Origin: an uncultured Roseburia sp.
GTDB taxonomy: Bacteria; Bacillota; Clostridia; Lachnospirales; Lachnospiraceae
Reading direction: 5' to 3'
Assembly (NCBI GenBank): GCA_947567625.1
Contig: CANONN010000016.1
Span: 1 to 61,845, forward strand
DNA: 61,845 nt
Shown one piece after another: positions 26,616 to 35,414 of this stretch. Below the pieces are notes generated by a model. It made no database searches. It saw only the letters and a program-made list of their open reading frames with translations, and was not told the origin of the DNA. Both the position numbers and the translations under genes were made by a program. Position 1 is the first letter of the stretch, and each line of letters starts with the position of its first letter.

Positions 26616-26659
26616 GAAAATGGTTCCTCTTCTCACCTGCCGGGACGCTATAGATATCA

Positions 26660-26697
26660 ACAAAAATATGCCTGATAGCACACTTCGCTAACAGGCA
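26660..26697 (-). terminator. Intrinsic terminator upstream of the PRTase gene
   Basis: On the minus strand TGCCTGTTAGC pairs with GCTATCAGGCA (ten of eleven pairs, seven-base loop) and is followed by a T-rich run (TATTTTTG). It could end the transcript of the gene at 26815, or act as an attenuator for the PRTase operon, because a -10-like TATACT with TGC extension lies at 26772-26777, upstream of it. Confidence 0.65.
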
Positions 26698-26814
26698 TTT
26701 CCACCGTGGGAATTCTGATCTCAACTATACCGCCCTGCCGTGAATCTTTCATCTATTTTTTCCTAACGGAAAGTATAGCACAAAATCACACAAATTGGTA
26801 AATTTTATATTTAT

Positions 26815-27231
26815 TTAATAAAGCGGCAGTGCGTTGATAAATTCCTCCAAGCATTGTATCTGTCTGTGCTTTAACAGCACATCCGCATATATCCCTCTAG
26901 TATCGGCGTAAAGTTTTTGCAGGTGAAGCTCGCGCGCATCGGTCGTCATTCCTTCCATGCTCCCATAAAACCGGCCGCCGTCGCACGCTTCCGGCAAAAA
27001 AGCGTCGCTGTTACTCTCAATCTCCCGCTCGAGCATCTCAATGACCGGATATTCTTCGCGCAGTCTCCTGTCCACCTGCTCAAATTCAAAATAACTGTTT
27101 TCGAGCCGTGCCCGCAAATCATTGATAATCAATATGTTGCGGGCAGCGCGCAAGTCCTCCACCGTCTGTGCGCTCCACACCAAATCGCTCGCCAGATTGT
27201 ACAGATCTTCTCTTACCCCCCATTTCTCCAT
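26815..27231 (-). CDS. Hypothetical helical protein
   Basis: 138 residues. I do not recognise the family. It is acidic and nearly all helix by composition (YNLASDLVWSAQTVEDLRAARNIL..., EFEQVDRRLREEYPVIEMLEREIES), without membrane segments or signal peptide. The start is ATG at 27231 with GGAGG seven bases upstream; the frame continues further upstream but without a site. It lies at the outer edge of the Ter cluster, 200 bases before the PRTase gene in the same direction, so it may belong to it, though a terminator stands between. Confidence 0.65.
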   Translation of the reverse strand: MEKWGVREDLYNLASDLVWSAQTVEDLRAARNILIINDLRARLENSYFEFEQVDRRLREEYPVIEMLEREIESNSDAFLPEACDGGRFYGSMEGMTTDARELHLQKLYADTRGIYADVLLKHRQIQCLEEFINALPLY

Positions 27232-27462
27232 AAATATCCCTCCACTTGACCGTTCACAACATTTTTCATGCGTATTTTTCGCTCGGTTTACCTGATTGTC
27301 GAAAATCAGCAGCGCATCTGCTGCCCAGGCCACCGAATCGAGTTAAGTATAATGAAAAAATATTGCGAATTTTGTCGCAGGAAAAAGATAATTTAAAGAA
27401 TCAGAGAGCCTTCCCTGTTAAGGATAAGCTCTCTTCTTTTATGCCAAAAGCAATATGCCAAC

Positions 27463-28230
27463 CTACATAAACCAGCCGCGCATCTGCTTTTCCTGCTCTT
27501 CCATCTGTCTTCTCTGCATATATGTCATGTAATCCTGCAGCGTCTGATTCTTTTTTAACTCCGAAACCGCTTTCCCGATATCAAGATCTTCGAGTCTGCC
27601 TTTTCCGGCCGTGGAGTTGATGAAAGCTCCTGCGTTATAGTTGTACGCAGAACCCAGCGCGTTGTACTGCGCCCCCATCTCGCTTCTGGAACCGGACACT
27701 TTCGCCAGCGCATTATCCAAAACATTCAGGTCAAAATCGCCCGTCACATCAAAATCTGCAATACCGAGAGCCGCCAATGTGGCGTCGGCGCCGGATATTG
27801 TCTTTTCTCCTCCGTTGCCGTCGGTCGCTATATGCATATTCTGATTGGAACCGTCCAGCAGGGGTTTGGTATTGTAATTCGTCGTGCCGGCGACATCAGC
27901 AATACCTTTCTTTAACTGGTCAATCTCTTTTTGAATATTCGCGCGGTCTGAGTCTGTCACAACCGCCGTGTTGGCCGCCTGCAATGCAAGCTCCCGCATG
28001 CGCTGTAAGGAATCTGTGATGCTTCCCATAGCGCCGTCCGCTATATTGATCATCGCCTGGCCGGCCTTGATGTTGCCGGAACCCGCCCGATACCCCCTGC
28101 TCTGCTGATCTTGTTTTTGAATGATCGACAGATCTGCCGCGCCATGCGCTGCATTCTGCACTCTCTTGCCCGATGCAATCCGACCGTATGCCCCGTATGG
28201 TATTCGCTGAACCGCTGAAATACTGCTCAT
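27463..28230 (-). CDS. Divergent flagellin-like protein
   Basis: 255 residues. The N-terminal flagellin signature is present but drifted: ISAVQRIPYGAYGRIASGKRV..., AADLSIIQKQDQQSRGYRAGSGNIKAG, then MRELALQAANTAVVTDSDRANIQKEIDQLKKGI, which is canonical. The C-terminal core (SRSEMGAQYNALGSAYNYN) is also recognisable, but the protein then ends in an unusual Gln/Met/Arg/Glu-rich tail (YMTYMQRRQMEEQEKQM). The start is ATG at 28230 after AGGGGG. It stands alone, 16 kb from the flagellar block, with no clear sigma-28 site. It may be a minor flagellin or a secreted cap-like subunit. Confidence 0.85.
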   Translation of the reverse strand: MSSISAVQRIPYGAYGRIASGKRVQNAAHGAADLSIIQKQDQQSRGYRAGSGNIKAGQAMINIADGAMGSITDSLQRMRELALQAANTAVVTDSDRANIQKEIDQLKKGIADVAGTTNYNTKPLLDGSNQNMHIATDGNGGEKTISGADATLAALGIADFDVTGDFDLNVLDNALAKVSGSRSEMGAQYNALGSAYNYNAGAFINSTAGKGRLEDLDIGKAVSELKKNQTLQDYMTYMQRRQMEEQEKQMRGWFM

Positions 28231-28463
28231 AAGGATTCCCCCTCTCTTTTCAGGATACAATATCGTATGATAAATCAGCTCGATCGTTGATTTTACCGAA
28301 ACCAAACGCCTTTTTCTTTATTTTATATGAAAAATTTCCCAAATGCAAGCCTTTCTTTGCGGCAACTTTATATCGCGTAAAGGCGAAAACTAATGCTTGA
28401 CAAAAACAGGAAATTATGTTATTATTTTATCTGTTCGTGATATGATTGTTTTGGACAATCTAT

Positions 28464-28536
28464 GGGGTATTAGCTCAGTCGGTAGAGCACTTGACTTTTA
28501 ATCAAGTTGTCCGGGGTTCGAATCCCCGATGCCTCA
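28464..28536 (+). tRNA. tRNA-Lys (UUU)
   Basis: A 73-base cloverleaf: acceptor GGGGTAT/ATGCCTC with two wobble pairs, D arm GCTC...GAGC, anticodon stem CTTGA/TCAAG with loop CTTTTAA (anticodon UUU), T arm CGGGG-TTCGAAT-CCCCG. CCA is not encoded. It is on the plus strand between two minus-strand genes and has its own terminator at 28544-28575. Confidence 0.95.
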
Positions 28537-28543
28537 CGAATAC

Positions 28544-28575
28544 AAAAAGTCAAGTCTTTGAGACTTGACTTTTTT
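28544..28575 (+). terminator. Terminator of tRNA-Lys
   Basis: AAAAAGTCAAGTCT (28544-28557), loop TTG, AGACTTGACTTTTT (28561-28574): 14 perfect base pairs running into a T tract. A/T symmetry means it can also end the minus-strand gene that stops at 28605. Confidence 0.9.
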
Positions 28576-28604
28576 CATATTTTGTTCATACTCTACAAAG
28601 TATT

Positions 28605-29060
28605 CTACGCCTGTTGCGACATACTCATATACTGATCGGCAATTTCTCTCGCTTTATCCGGGTAATGATCTTTTAAGTACACCAGGTACTGCACCGTGCT
28701 CCCCTCGTAGGGATGAAGATCGCCGAGCAGGCTGATTTCGTAACAATTGCGGATTACATTGATGATACAGTTCTCCGTATGGTCTTCCTTGCAGTCTTTA
28801 CATTCTCTTAAAATATGTGCAATCGCCCGCTCCAGCTCCAATTCGTCAAACAACTTAAAATCTGTCGTGGGAATACGGCGCACGCCGCCCGGAACTTCTT
28901 TCTGAGGCGATATCTTAAAATCGCGTATACACTTTTTAGCAAAGCCAATGTTACATGCCAATCCCTGGCAATGGCCGCACAACTCCTCTCCCCTGCAGCA
29001 TCGTTCCAAGTCCTCTCCGACCAGCTCTGCATTAAACCCTTTCTTGTGTTCCTCTGCCAT
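28605..29060 (-). CDS. Conserved-looking Cys-rich hypothetical protein
   Basis: 151 residues; family not recognised by name. Eight or more cysteines form pairs: CCRGEELCGHC (residues about 18-28), ACNIGFAKKC, ECKDCKEDHTENC. The spacing suggests metal or Fe-S binding, though no standard ferredoxin motif is present. It is soluble and acidic. ATG at 29060 is nine bases after GGAGG; a GTG three codons earlier touches the GGAGG and was rejected. It lies alone between tRNA-Lys and a GGDEF-EAL gene in the same direction (106 bases). Confidence 0.75.
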   Translation of the reverse strand: MAEEHKKGFNAELVGEDLERCCRGEELCGHCQGLACNIGFAKKCIRDFKISPQKEVPGGVRRIPTTDFKLFDELELERAIAHILRECKDCKEDHTENCIINVIRNCYEISLLGDLHPYEGSTVQYLVYLKDHYPDKAREIADQYMSMSQQA

Positions 29061-29165
29061 GTGATACACCCTCCATTAAATATTGTGATATTTGATTGCA
29101 GCTTACCAAATTATTCATTTTGTAGCACAGTATAACATATCGGTAAATAGTTTTCCATCACTATC

Positions 29166-32138
29166 TTATTTTTTTCCACACGCCTGTATCAAGCAGTATG
29201 CCTCAGCGCTGATCTCTGGAGGTATCTCACCGGGCCGCGCAAGAAAATATCCCTGTAGCAAATCTACGCCAAGCGCAAGAGACATCGCAACTTCTTCCGG
29301 GGTTTCGAGCCCCTCCGCAATCACCTTCATCTCACGTTTGTGCGCATATTCTACAATATTAGCCACCACCTGCTGTTTATTGGCATCTTTGTCGATATCG
29401 CGCACGATCGTGATATCCACTTTGACAAAATCGGGGTTTAGCTCCAACAGATTGATCTCGCTGTTATAGCCGCTGCCATAGTCATCGAGCGCAAACATCC
29501 CGGTAAATCCCTCCGTCTGGCTCTTCTTTCGTATCATCTCCATATCCATATGCTCCGCCTCTGTAATCTCCACGACGACCCTTGGCTGGATGTGGGAAAA
29601 TCTCTGATGATACTCCTGCTGTTCCGCCTCCGTCATGCGCTCGTTCGCGATCGAGTTGATAAACAGCAGCGCCCGGTCGGACACGTTCCCCTGCTCGAGC
29701 AGATAACAGTAACACTCGCTGGCCCGAAACATGGTCTGATATTCGATCTCATGCATCCGCCCCTCCTCTTTGGCCAGCTTAAGCACGGTCTCGGGGGAAC
29801 GCAGCGTAGGATAATTCACCCGCATCAACGCTTCATATGCAAAGACCTCCCCTGTCAGACCATGGAAAATCGGCTGAAAATGGTAGTTAAGCTGCCCACT
29901 GTCCAACAAGCGGTGAAACTCCATCTTCATCTGATTTTGTTCCATCCGGCGCTGATAAGCCTCCCTGTCAAACGCTTTTAGCTCTCCCTTTTGTGAGCAC
30001 TTCACCTGATACATGGCAAAATCCGCATACTTCATCAGTTCCGACAGCTCCCTGCCGTCGTTCGGATACCACGCGACTCCGCCGGAAGCGCTAAGCCCCA
30101 TACTGGTCCCATCGGGAAAATGAAACTCCACTTCCCGGATGGCACGATATAAGATTTCCAGTTTTTCCCTGATTTGTTCCTGGCTTTCATATCCGTAAAA
30201 TAGAAGCAAAAACTCGTCCCCGGAAATGCGCGCGCACAGTGTGCCCTCCGGCGTATGTTCGGAAAAACATTTGGCTGCCGTCTGAATGTACCGATCGCCA
30301 AAATTGTGTCCGTACTTATCGTTCGTAGATTTGAGATTATCCAGGTCAATCATCAAAAGCCCTGCCTGGCGCAGCCGCTCCGGGTGAAGGAACAGCGCGT
30401 CCGCCTCCCTGCGAAATCCTCTTCTGCCGTAAAGTTTTGTCAGACCGTCGCAGTCTCTCTCATGTTCAACCCGCATCCGCTCAAGCGTCGCCGCCGTCAC
30501 ATCCTCCACCAATCCCACATGGCGGTCGCCGTCCCGAAGATCTTCCACGCGCAGATAGCGCGCCCTGTCTGGGTCAGCCGTGACTTCATAAACCGTGCCG
30601 TTCTCATCGGAGGCAGTACATTTTAGATTCTGTCTTGCGCGCCTGGATAAATCCCAAAACTCATCCGGCGTCAGATTTTTAGCATCCGCAACCGCCGCAC
30701 CCAGCATCGGGAAATAGTTTTCCGTCACAAACACACTCCCCGCCTCATCTCTCACCTCATAACCGGCGATATCCACGCTCGCCATATTGATGATCTGCAA
30801 AAACCGCGTCGAGGAGTCCATCACTTCCTGCTGAAGCCTGACAATCGCATCGGCAAACTGGTCTATCTCCCGTATCCCGGTCTCCGATAATGTGGGCAGC
30901 TGACTGCTCTTCTTCGCCTTCTCCACCTCGTTGGATAACCGCCGAATCGGTTTGGAAAGGCGGTAACTGACAAGCAGAATTCCTACAAATCCGATACCAA
31001 GGGTAAGGACAAACGACACGGACAATATCGCCTGTATCTGCCTGGAAAAAGCGAATAAATCCTCTGTTGCCCCAATGCCAACCAAGTACCATTGGTCTGA
31101 ATCAAACGGCGCATGATTGCTATATACGATTAACGGTTTTACCGCACCATAATACCTGCCGCTTTCGTCAAAAGCCTCCCGGCCATCATCGCCCCGAAGT
31201 GTAAACTCCAATTCTGTCAGGCGTTCCGTGATCATTGATTCGCCGGAGAACAATACCGGTGAAACGATACGCTCCCCCTCCTTTGCGACTGCCAGAAGAT
31301 AAGCCCCCTTCCCTTCCTCCAACAGCTCGCCGCAGGGCAAAAGCGACCGCATATAATCGACGAGCAGTTCTACTCCCAGCACGCCGTATACCGTCCCATC
31401 CTCCAACATCAGCGGCACAGAGTAGGCGACTGCCCTATGCTTATCCCCCGACAATGTATACGGCTGTGTGGTCCAGTAGCCGTATTCCTTTGCGGGCAGC
31501 CTACCTCCGTCAGCATATGCCGCCGTAAACGGCTGATAAATAAAGGGCTGCTCCCGACATTCCTCTTTGGAAAATGCGGGCTGCCACGCGATATCGGTTG
31601 CAATCCGGTCGGCGCGCACCGCCTCCACCGGCGCCCGCTCCGCGAGAATGTCTTCATTTTGTTCCGAGCGCGTCGACAGGGGGGCAAAGTCTCTCAGATA
31701 AATTCCCGGGAGCGCATCCGGCAGGTCTTCTCCCGTCAGCTCCCGCGTGTTCAAGATCAGAAAAATGCCCGTCACCTGCTTATTGTACATGGTACGAATC
31801 AACTCCGGCTGCAATTCGGCCAAAAGCTCGCCGCACCCTTCCGCGGTTAAATCCGCCAACGTGATCTGACCCTGTTCCAAGTGTTCGGTCATGGCAGCGT
31901 CAATCTGTGACGAAATCATGCCCAGGCTCGACCAATTGCCGATCATTTCATTGACCAGATAATTACCCCTGTTCTCTACCTGCTGTGCCAGAATATCCCG
32001 CGCATTCTGGTCAAGCTTGGTAATCACACCGCCGAACAGCAGACTCCCTGCCAGCACACAAAGTTCCGCCGCCAAAATACAAAACAGCGGCAGCAGCAAC
32101 ACCCGAAAAATGGTTCTGTCTTTCTTCTTTCCAGACAT
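29166..32138 (-). CDS. Membrane GGDEF-EAL cyclic-di-GMP enzyme
   Basis: 990 residues. Order: transmembrane segment about 10-36, an extracellular Cache-like sensor of about 330 residues, a second transmembrane segment (LTLGIGFVGILLVSYRL), HAMP-like linker, PAS-like region, GGDEF domain and EAL domain. The diguanylate cyclase signature is SGDEF instead of GGDEF, a variant often still active. The EAL domain has AYEALMRV, the DDYGSGYN loop and VIAEGLET, so phosphodiesterase activity is likely. It probably tunes c-di-GMP, which controls motility versus attachment, in answer to an external ligand. ATG at 32138 follows GGGGA. Confidence 0.92.
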   Translation of the reverse strand: MSGKKKDRTIFRVLLLPLFCILAAELCVLAGSLLFGGVITKLDQNARDILAQQVENRGNYLVNEMIGNWSSLGMISSQIDAAMTEHLEQGQITLADLTAEGCGELLAELQPELIRTMYNKQVTGIFLILNTRELTGEDLPDALPGIYLRDFAPLSTRSEQNEDILAERAPVEAVRADRIATDIAWQPAFSKEECREQPFIYQPFTAAYADGGRLPAKEYGYWTTQPYTLSGDKHRAVAYSVPLMLEDGTVYGVLGVELLVDYMRSLLPCGELLEEGKGAYLLAVAKEGERIVSPVLFSGESMITERLTELEFTLRGDDGREAFDESGRYYGAVKPLIVYSNHAPFDSDQWYLVGIGATEDLFAFSRQIQAILSVSFVLTLGIGFVGILLVSYRLSKPIRRLSNEVEKAKKSSQLPTLSETGIREIDQFADAIVRLQQEVMDSSTRFLQIINMASVDIAGYEVRDEAGSVFVTENYFPMLGAAVADAKNLTPDEFWDLSRRARQNLKCTASDENGTVYEVTADPDRARYLRVEDLRDGDRHVGLVEDVTAATLERMRVEHERDCDGLTKLYGRRGFRREADALFLHPERLRQAGLLMIDLDNLKSTNDKYGHNFGDRYIQTAAKCFSEHTPEGTLCARISGDEFLLLFYGYESQEQIREKLEILYRAIREVEFHFPDGTSMGLSASGGVAWYPNDGRELSELMKYADFAMYQVKCSQKGELKAFDREAYQRRMEQNQMKMEFHRLLDSGQLNYHFQPIFHGLTGEVFAYEALMRVNYPTLRSPETVLKLAKEEGRMHEIEYQTMFRASECYCYLLEQGNVSDRALLFINSIANERMTEAEQQEYHQRFSHIQPRVVVEITEAEHMDMEMIRKKSQTEGFTGMFALDDYGSGYNSEINLLELNPDFVKVDITIVRDIDKDANKQQVVANIVEYAHKREMKVIAEGLETPEEVAMSLALGVDLLQGYFLARPGEIPPEISAEAYCLIQACGKK

Positions 32139-32165
32139 GATCGTCCCCTTATCCTCTACGCTTTT

Positions 32166-32342
32166 GTGTTCATTTTATCATAAATGGGCACACGTTTTTT
32201 GTGCATATTCAAGTTTCGCAGAAACTTGTAAATGAACACTTCTTCTGTGTTCATTTTATTATAAATGGCACATTTTTTTGTGCATACTCAAGTTTCGCAG
32301 AAACTTGTAAATGAACACTTCTCTTGTGTTCATTTTATCATA
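32166..32342. repeat. About 80-bp tandem repeat with internal hairpins
   Basis: Units start with GTGTTCATTTTAT at 32166, 32247 and 32326 (periods 81 and 79; two full copies and a partial one). Each full unit contains AAGTTTC-GCA-GAAACTT, a GCACA...TGTGC stem, and ends AAATGAACAC, which pairs with the GTGTTCATTT of the next unit. This makes a chain of stem-loops between the ABC-F stop and the GGDEF-EAL start. It may act as a terminator series for the ABC-F gene. Confidence 0.85.
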
Positions 32343-32356
32343 TTAAAGTTCGTTGT

Positions 32357-33910
32357 TCAATAATCAGCATACGATACGGTCCGCAACCCGTCATCGCAAA
32401 ACTGATACACTTTATCACAGACCTCTGCAATATATTTTCGGTCATGCGAAATACTGATCACTGCCCCGGGAAATGCCCGCAGCATCCGCCGGATGACCGG
32501 ACCCGAAAGCGGGGAAAAATTTCTTGTCGGTTCATCCAGAATCAATAACTGCGCCCCGGAAAGGCTCATTTTCAAAAGAAATATTTTGGCTTTCTGCCCG
32601 CCGGAGAGTTCGGCGATCGGGTGTTCCATCTCATTCGCCGTATACTTAAGCGAGCCTAAAAAGGTGCGTATTCTTGTCTGCTCCTCCTTTTCCCCGCTCC
32701 TGGAAAGATATTCTACGGGCGTCACTGCCAGGTTCAGCAATTCCTCATAATTTTGTGGCATATACTCTGCTTTTATACTGTTTTTCACAGCAATCTCTGC
32801 GGCAATGTTTTTTAAAAGCGTTGTCTTTCCGCAGCCGTTTGCGCCGATGATGCAGACCTTTTCGGGACCTCTGACACGCAAATCAATATCGCGCGCAAGC
32901 ACCCGCTGCCCATCCGGCGTCAAAAGACAATCGCATGTATAGGAAAGAACCGTTTTTCCCGCCGGGACGGCGGATTGTGCGCCGCCGAGCTGAAAGAAGA
33001 TGGCCTCCTCCTGCTCCGGCATTTCTGTCATATGCTCATCTTCGCGCGCAAACCGCTTTTCCAGAGATTTGACCGCGTGCATCTTCTTTTTCAAAAGTCT
33101 GCCTTTGGCCGGGTTTTGCCTTGTGATGCTCTGCTGCGCATCATCTACGCTCTGGTAAATTTTCCTGTATTTCTCATCCCTGATTTTCTTTTGGCGCCTG
33201 TCGTCCGCCGCCTGCCGTTCCTGCTTTTGAAAACTGTCGTGCCGCTGTGCCAGATAAGTCTGATACGGCATATGTGCGACGGTATATCTGCTCTTTGTCT
33301 TGCGCTGCACTTGCTCCACATGAATCACCGTATTCGCGGTATTCTCAATGAGTGTCTCATCATGAGAAATAAACAGAACGATATGCCCAAAATCGTTGAT
33401 CCACTGTTCTAACCACGCGAGTGTATCCAAATCGAGATCGTTGGAGGGTTCGTCAAGCAGCAGCACCGTAGGTTCACACATCATAAGGCGCATTATCTGC
33501 ACTTTTATCTTTTCACCGCCCGAGAGGCTTTCCATCCGCTGTTCGCGGTAAAAAATATCGCTCTCCACCCGAAAGGTCCTGGCCAGCAGCGCCAGTTCTT
33601 TCGGCGTCTGCTCATAGAAAGCCGTCTCCCCGCAAAAGAACTGATATACGCTAATTTCCCGCTCCTCTGCCGGCAGCTCCTGCGGCAGATAACCCAGCCT
33701 TTCACCCGCCGCTATCCGTTTGCCGTCGCACTCCGCGTAGCCCTCCGTCAGGGCGGGATTATAAATCCATTTCATCAGCGTAGATTTACCGTTGCCCTCC
33801 TCCCCGACCACGACGGCCTTGTCCCCGTCGTTTAATACCAAGTTAAAATCTTCTAATATCACACGCAAATCTTTTCTGTGCGTGATCGTCAAATTCTTTA
33901 TCTGTAACAT
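32357..33910 (-). CDS. ABC-F ATPase of the antibiotic-resistance (ARE) type
   Basis: 517 residues, two ABC domains, no membrane part. First domain: GEEGNGKST, LSGGEKIKV, LLLDEPSNDLD. Second domain: GANGCGKTT, LSGGQKAKI, LILDEPTRNFSPLSG. ABC-F proteins bind the ribosomal E site; the DEPTRNFSPLS form of the second Walker B is typical of Vga/Lsa/VmlR-like proteins that remove lincosamide, pleuromutilin and streptogramin A drugs. The linker is rich in Lys/Arg (KKIRDEKYRKIYQ). ATG at 33910 follows AGGAGG. A 330-base leader with promoter (34241-34269) and terminator (34008-34046) fits drug-induced attenuation, common for this family. The drug range cannot be told from sequence. Confidence 0.88.
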   Translation of the reverse strand: MLQIKNLTITHRKDLRVILEDFNLVLNDGDKAVVVGEEGNGKSTLMKWIYNPALTEGYAECDGKRIAAGERLGYLPQELPAEEREISVYQFFCGETAFYEQTPKELALLARTFRVESDIFYREQRMESLSGGEKIKVQIMRLMMCEPTVLLLDEPSNDLDLDTLAWLEQWINDFGHIVLFISHDETLIENTANTVIHVEQVQRKTKSRYTVAHMPYQTYLAQRHDSFQKQERQAADDRRQKKIRDEKYRKIYQSVDDAQQSITRQNPAKGRLLKKKMHAVKSLEKRFAREDEHMTEMPEQEEAIFFQLGGAQSAVPAGKTVLSYTCDCLLTPDGQRVLARDIDLRVRGPEKVCIIGANGCGKTTLLKNIAAEIAVKNSIKAEYMPQNYEELLNLAVTPVEYLSRSGEKEEQTRIRTFLGSLKYTANEMEHPIAELSGGQKAKIFLLKMSLSGAQLLILDEPTRNFSPLSGPVIRRMLRAFPGAVISISHDRKYIAEVCDKVYQFCDDGLRTVSYADY

Positions 33911-34007
33911 CTGACCTCCTTAATCGTAGGAAACCGGCGCAATCGTCCGCATCCTGCCCGGAGGAACTTCTGCCATAGCGGAAAACCAAAAGAATTTCTC
34001 CTATAGC

Positions 34008-34046
34008 AAAAAAAGAGCCTGTCTTTGCGTACGCAAAAACAGACTC
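34008..34046 (-). terminator. Leader attenuator of the ABC-F gene
   Basis: On the minus strand GAGTCTGT, TTTTGCG-type inner stem around TAC, then ACAGGCTC and seven T (plus-strand A run 34008-34014). It is a strong intrinsic terminator located 98 bases before the ABC-F ATG and 195 bases after its promoter, so it must be bypassed for expression. ABC-F resistance genes are often induced by this kind of ribosome-linked attenuation. Confidence 0.8.
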
Positions 34047-34240
34047 ACACAATAAACCTGTCATATACAAAATGTGCAATGAGAGGGTTCCTGTATCAGT
34101 GCGATAATCCAATTTAAGCATACACAAACACACCTGGCGCGCAGGTCTCCTGTTAAAATGTCTGTCTACCTAAATCAAATTATCTCTGAAACATTTTTCC
34201 ACCATGCACATGGACTGTGCCCTTTCTCTTTTATAGAGCC

Positions 34241-34269
34241 ATTAAACCACAAATCTCAAAAAAATGCAA
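34241..34269 (-). promoter_or_regulatory. Sigma-A promoter of the ABC-F leader
   Basis: Minus strand TTGCAT (34269-34264), 17-base spacer, TTTAAT (34246-34241). It gives a leader of about 325 bases that includes the attenuator at 34008-34046. Confidence 0.65.
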
Positions 34270-34298
34270 GTGCTAACTTTACAAAAACACTTCATAGT

Positions 34299-34452
34299 GT
34301 AACCGTTCAGCCTTCGGCTTCACTGCTACGGAATCCGCTCCATTTAAAGTTTGCCTGCGGCAAAGGAGCGGATTCTTGTCTATTCAGCACTACTGGCTGC
34401 TAACTGCGCAGCAAGTGCGCAGTTGCAGGCAGAACTGTAATTTCATAGTTAC
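34299..34452. mobile_element. Dispersed hairpin element with GTAAC ends, copy 1
   Basis: A 154-bp segment from GTAAC (34299) to GTTAC (34452). Its core (34331-34375) is GAATCCGCTCC...GGAGCGGATTC, an 11-bp perfect stem enclosing TTTGCC-TGC-GGCAAA. The same core, with the AGCCTTCGGCT side hairpin and GTAAC/GTTAC ends, recurs inverted at 61407-61499; the core alone recurs at 40763-40808. No transposase is encoded, so it is a REP/MITE-like sequence. Copy 1 carries an extra hairpin (34402-34424: AACTGCGCA stem). Confidence 0.7.
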
Positions 34453-34462
34453 GCGTTCTTAC

Positions 34463-34487
34463 GGACTTTGCAGCGCGTGCAAAGTCC
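34463..34487. repeat. 10-bp hairpin next to the GTAAC element
   Basis: GGACTTTGCA (34463-34472), loop GCGCG, TGCAAAGTCC (34478-34487), ten perfect base pairs. It lies between the hairpin element and the AraC-type gene stop (34563). No T tract follows on the minus strand, so its function as a terminator is uncertain. Confidence 0.55.
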
Positions 34488-34562
34488 TGAGCTGAAAAGT
34501 TATTCCTGACAAGTATCTGCAAGGGACCATTCCGCAAATAAAACGGCGGAAGAATCGACAGC

Positions 34563-35414
34563 TCACATGCACGCTTTCGTCACAGGAATCCACACTTCAA
34601 ACACTGCATTCTGCGGGTCAGGGTTTAGGTACACTTCGATATCCGGGGCATTGGCATATTCATATCCCGACGTCGGCAGCCACTCGGAGACGATGCGCTG
34701 CTCAAGCTCCTGTATCGACTGATTCGTTCCCTCTCCCGCAAATACCGCCCATGTGCAGGCAGGTACGGTGTAAGTTTCCAGCCCCTCGCTCTGCTGCGCG
34801 CTGGCGACGGCAATATAATATCTCCACTGCTCGTTCTCATCACAGGTGCTGACACCCAATAACCCGCGCGGCGGCATGTCTATCATGGCGGCAAGCTTTT
34901 GTATCGTACCGTTCTCCACTGCCTCCTGCCACATCCTGGGGACAATCATAAAGTTTTGTTCGATTCCCTGATAGAGCGGCTCGGACACTCCTGCAATCTG
35001 AAACGCCTCTTTTGTCTCAATGCGGTAATCCATTGCCGCGCCCCCTTTTACGGCCAGCGTAAATGTAAGGGGCAAAAACGCCTTGACCGACACCCCTTCC
35101 GTCTTGACCGCCGACGGCGCCACCCCGTGTATGGACTGAAACGCCCGGTTAAATGCGGTCGGGGATTGATAACCATATTTTGCCGCCACGTCAATAATCT
35201 TGTTCCCGCCGCCCTGCAAATCCACCGCCGCCTGCGACATTTTTCTTCTGCGGATATACTCTGACAACGTAACGCCCGCCATATAGGTAAACATCCGCTG
35301 AAAATGATAGGTGGAACAACATGCGATCTTGCCCAGTTGTGCATAATCAATCTCACCTGTCAAATGCTCTTCGATGTACTGCATACTCTTATTTAATCGT
35401 TCTACCCACTCCAT
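34563..35414 (-). CDS. AraC-type regulator with GyrI-like effector domain
   Basis: 283 residues. Residues 1-105 are the two helix-turn-helix motifs of AraC/XylS proteins (YAQLGKIACCSTYHFQRMF and IIDVAAKYGYQSPTAFNRAFQ, followed by the GVAPSA turn). Residues about 125-283 match the GyrI-like/SOBA ligand-binding domain (YRIETKEAFQIAGVS, YTVPACTWAVFAGEG, and the C-terminal IEVYLNPDPQ...EVWIPV). Such proteins sense small hydrophobic or cationic compounds. ATG at 35414 is six bases after GGGAGG. It stands alone; its target is not visible, though the ABC-F gene is the next one downstream. Confidence 0.9.
   Translation of the reverse strand: MEWVERLNKSMQYIEEHLTGEIDYAQLGKIACCSTYHFQRMFTYMAGVTLSEYIRRRKMSQAAVDLQGGGNKIIDVAAKYGYQSPTAFNRAFQSIHGVAPSAVKTEGVSVKAFLPLTFTLAVKGGAAMDYRIETKEAFQIAGVSEPLYQGIEQNFMIVPRMWQEAVENGTIQKLAAMIDMPPRGLLGVSTCDENEQWRYYIAVASAQQSEGLETYTVPACTWAVFAGEGTNQSIQELEQRIVSEWLPTSGYEYANAPDIEVYLNPDPQNAVFEVWIPVTKACM

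Noticed and set aside
32166-32342. CRISPR-like array
   Set aside because: Long units without variable spacers; structure is stem-loop tandem repeat.
33843-34133. 96-codon minus-strand frame before the ABC-F gene
   Set aside because: It overlaps the start of the ABC-F gene and has no homology; only its first part is considered as a possible leader peptide.
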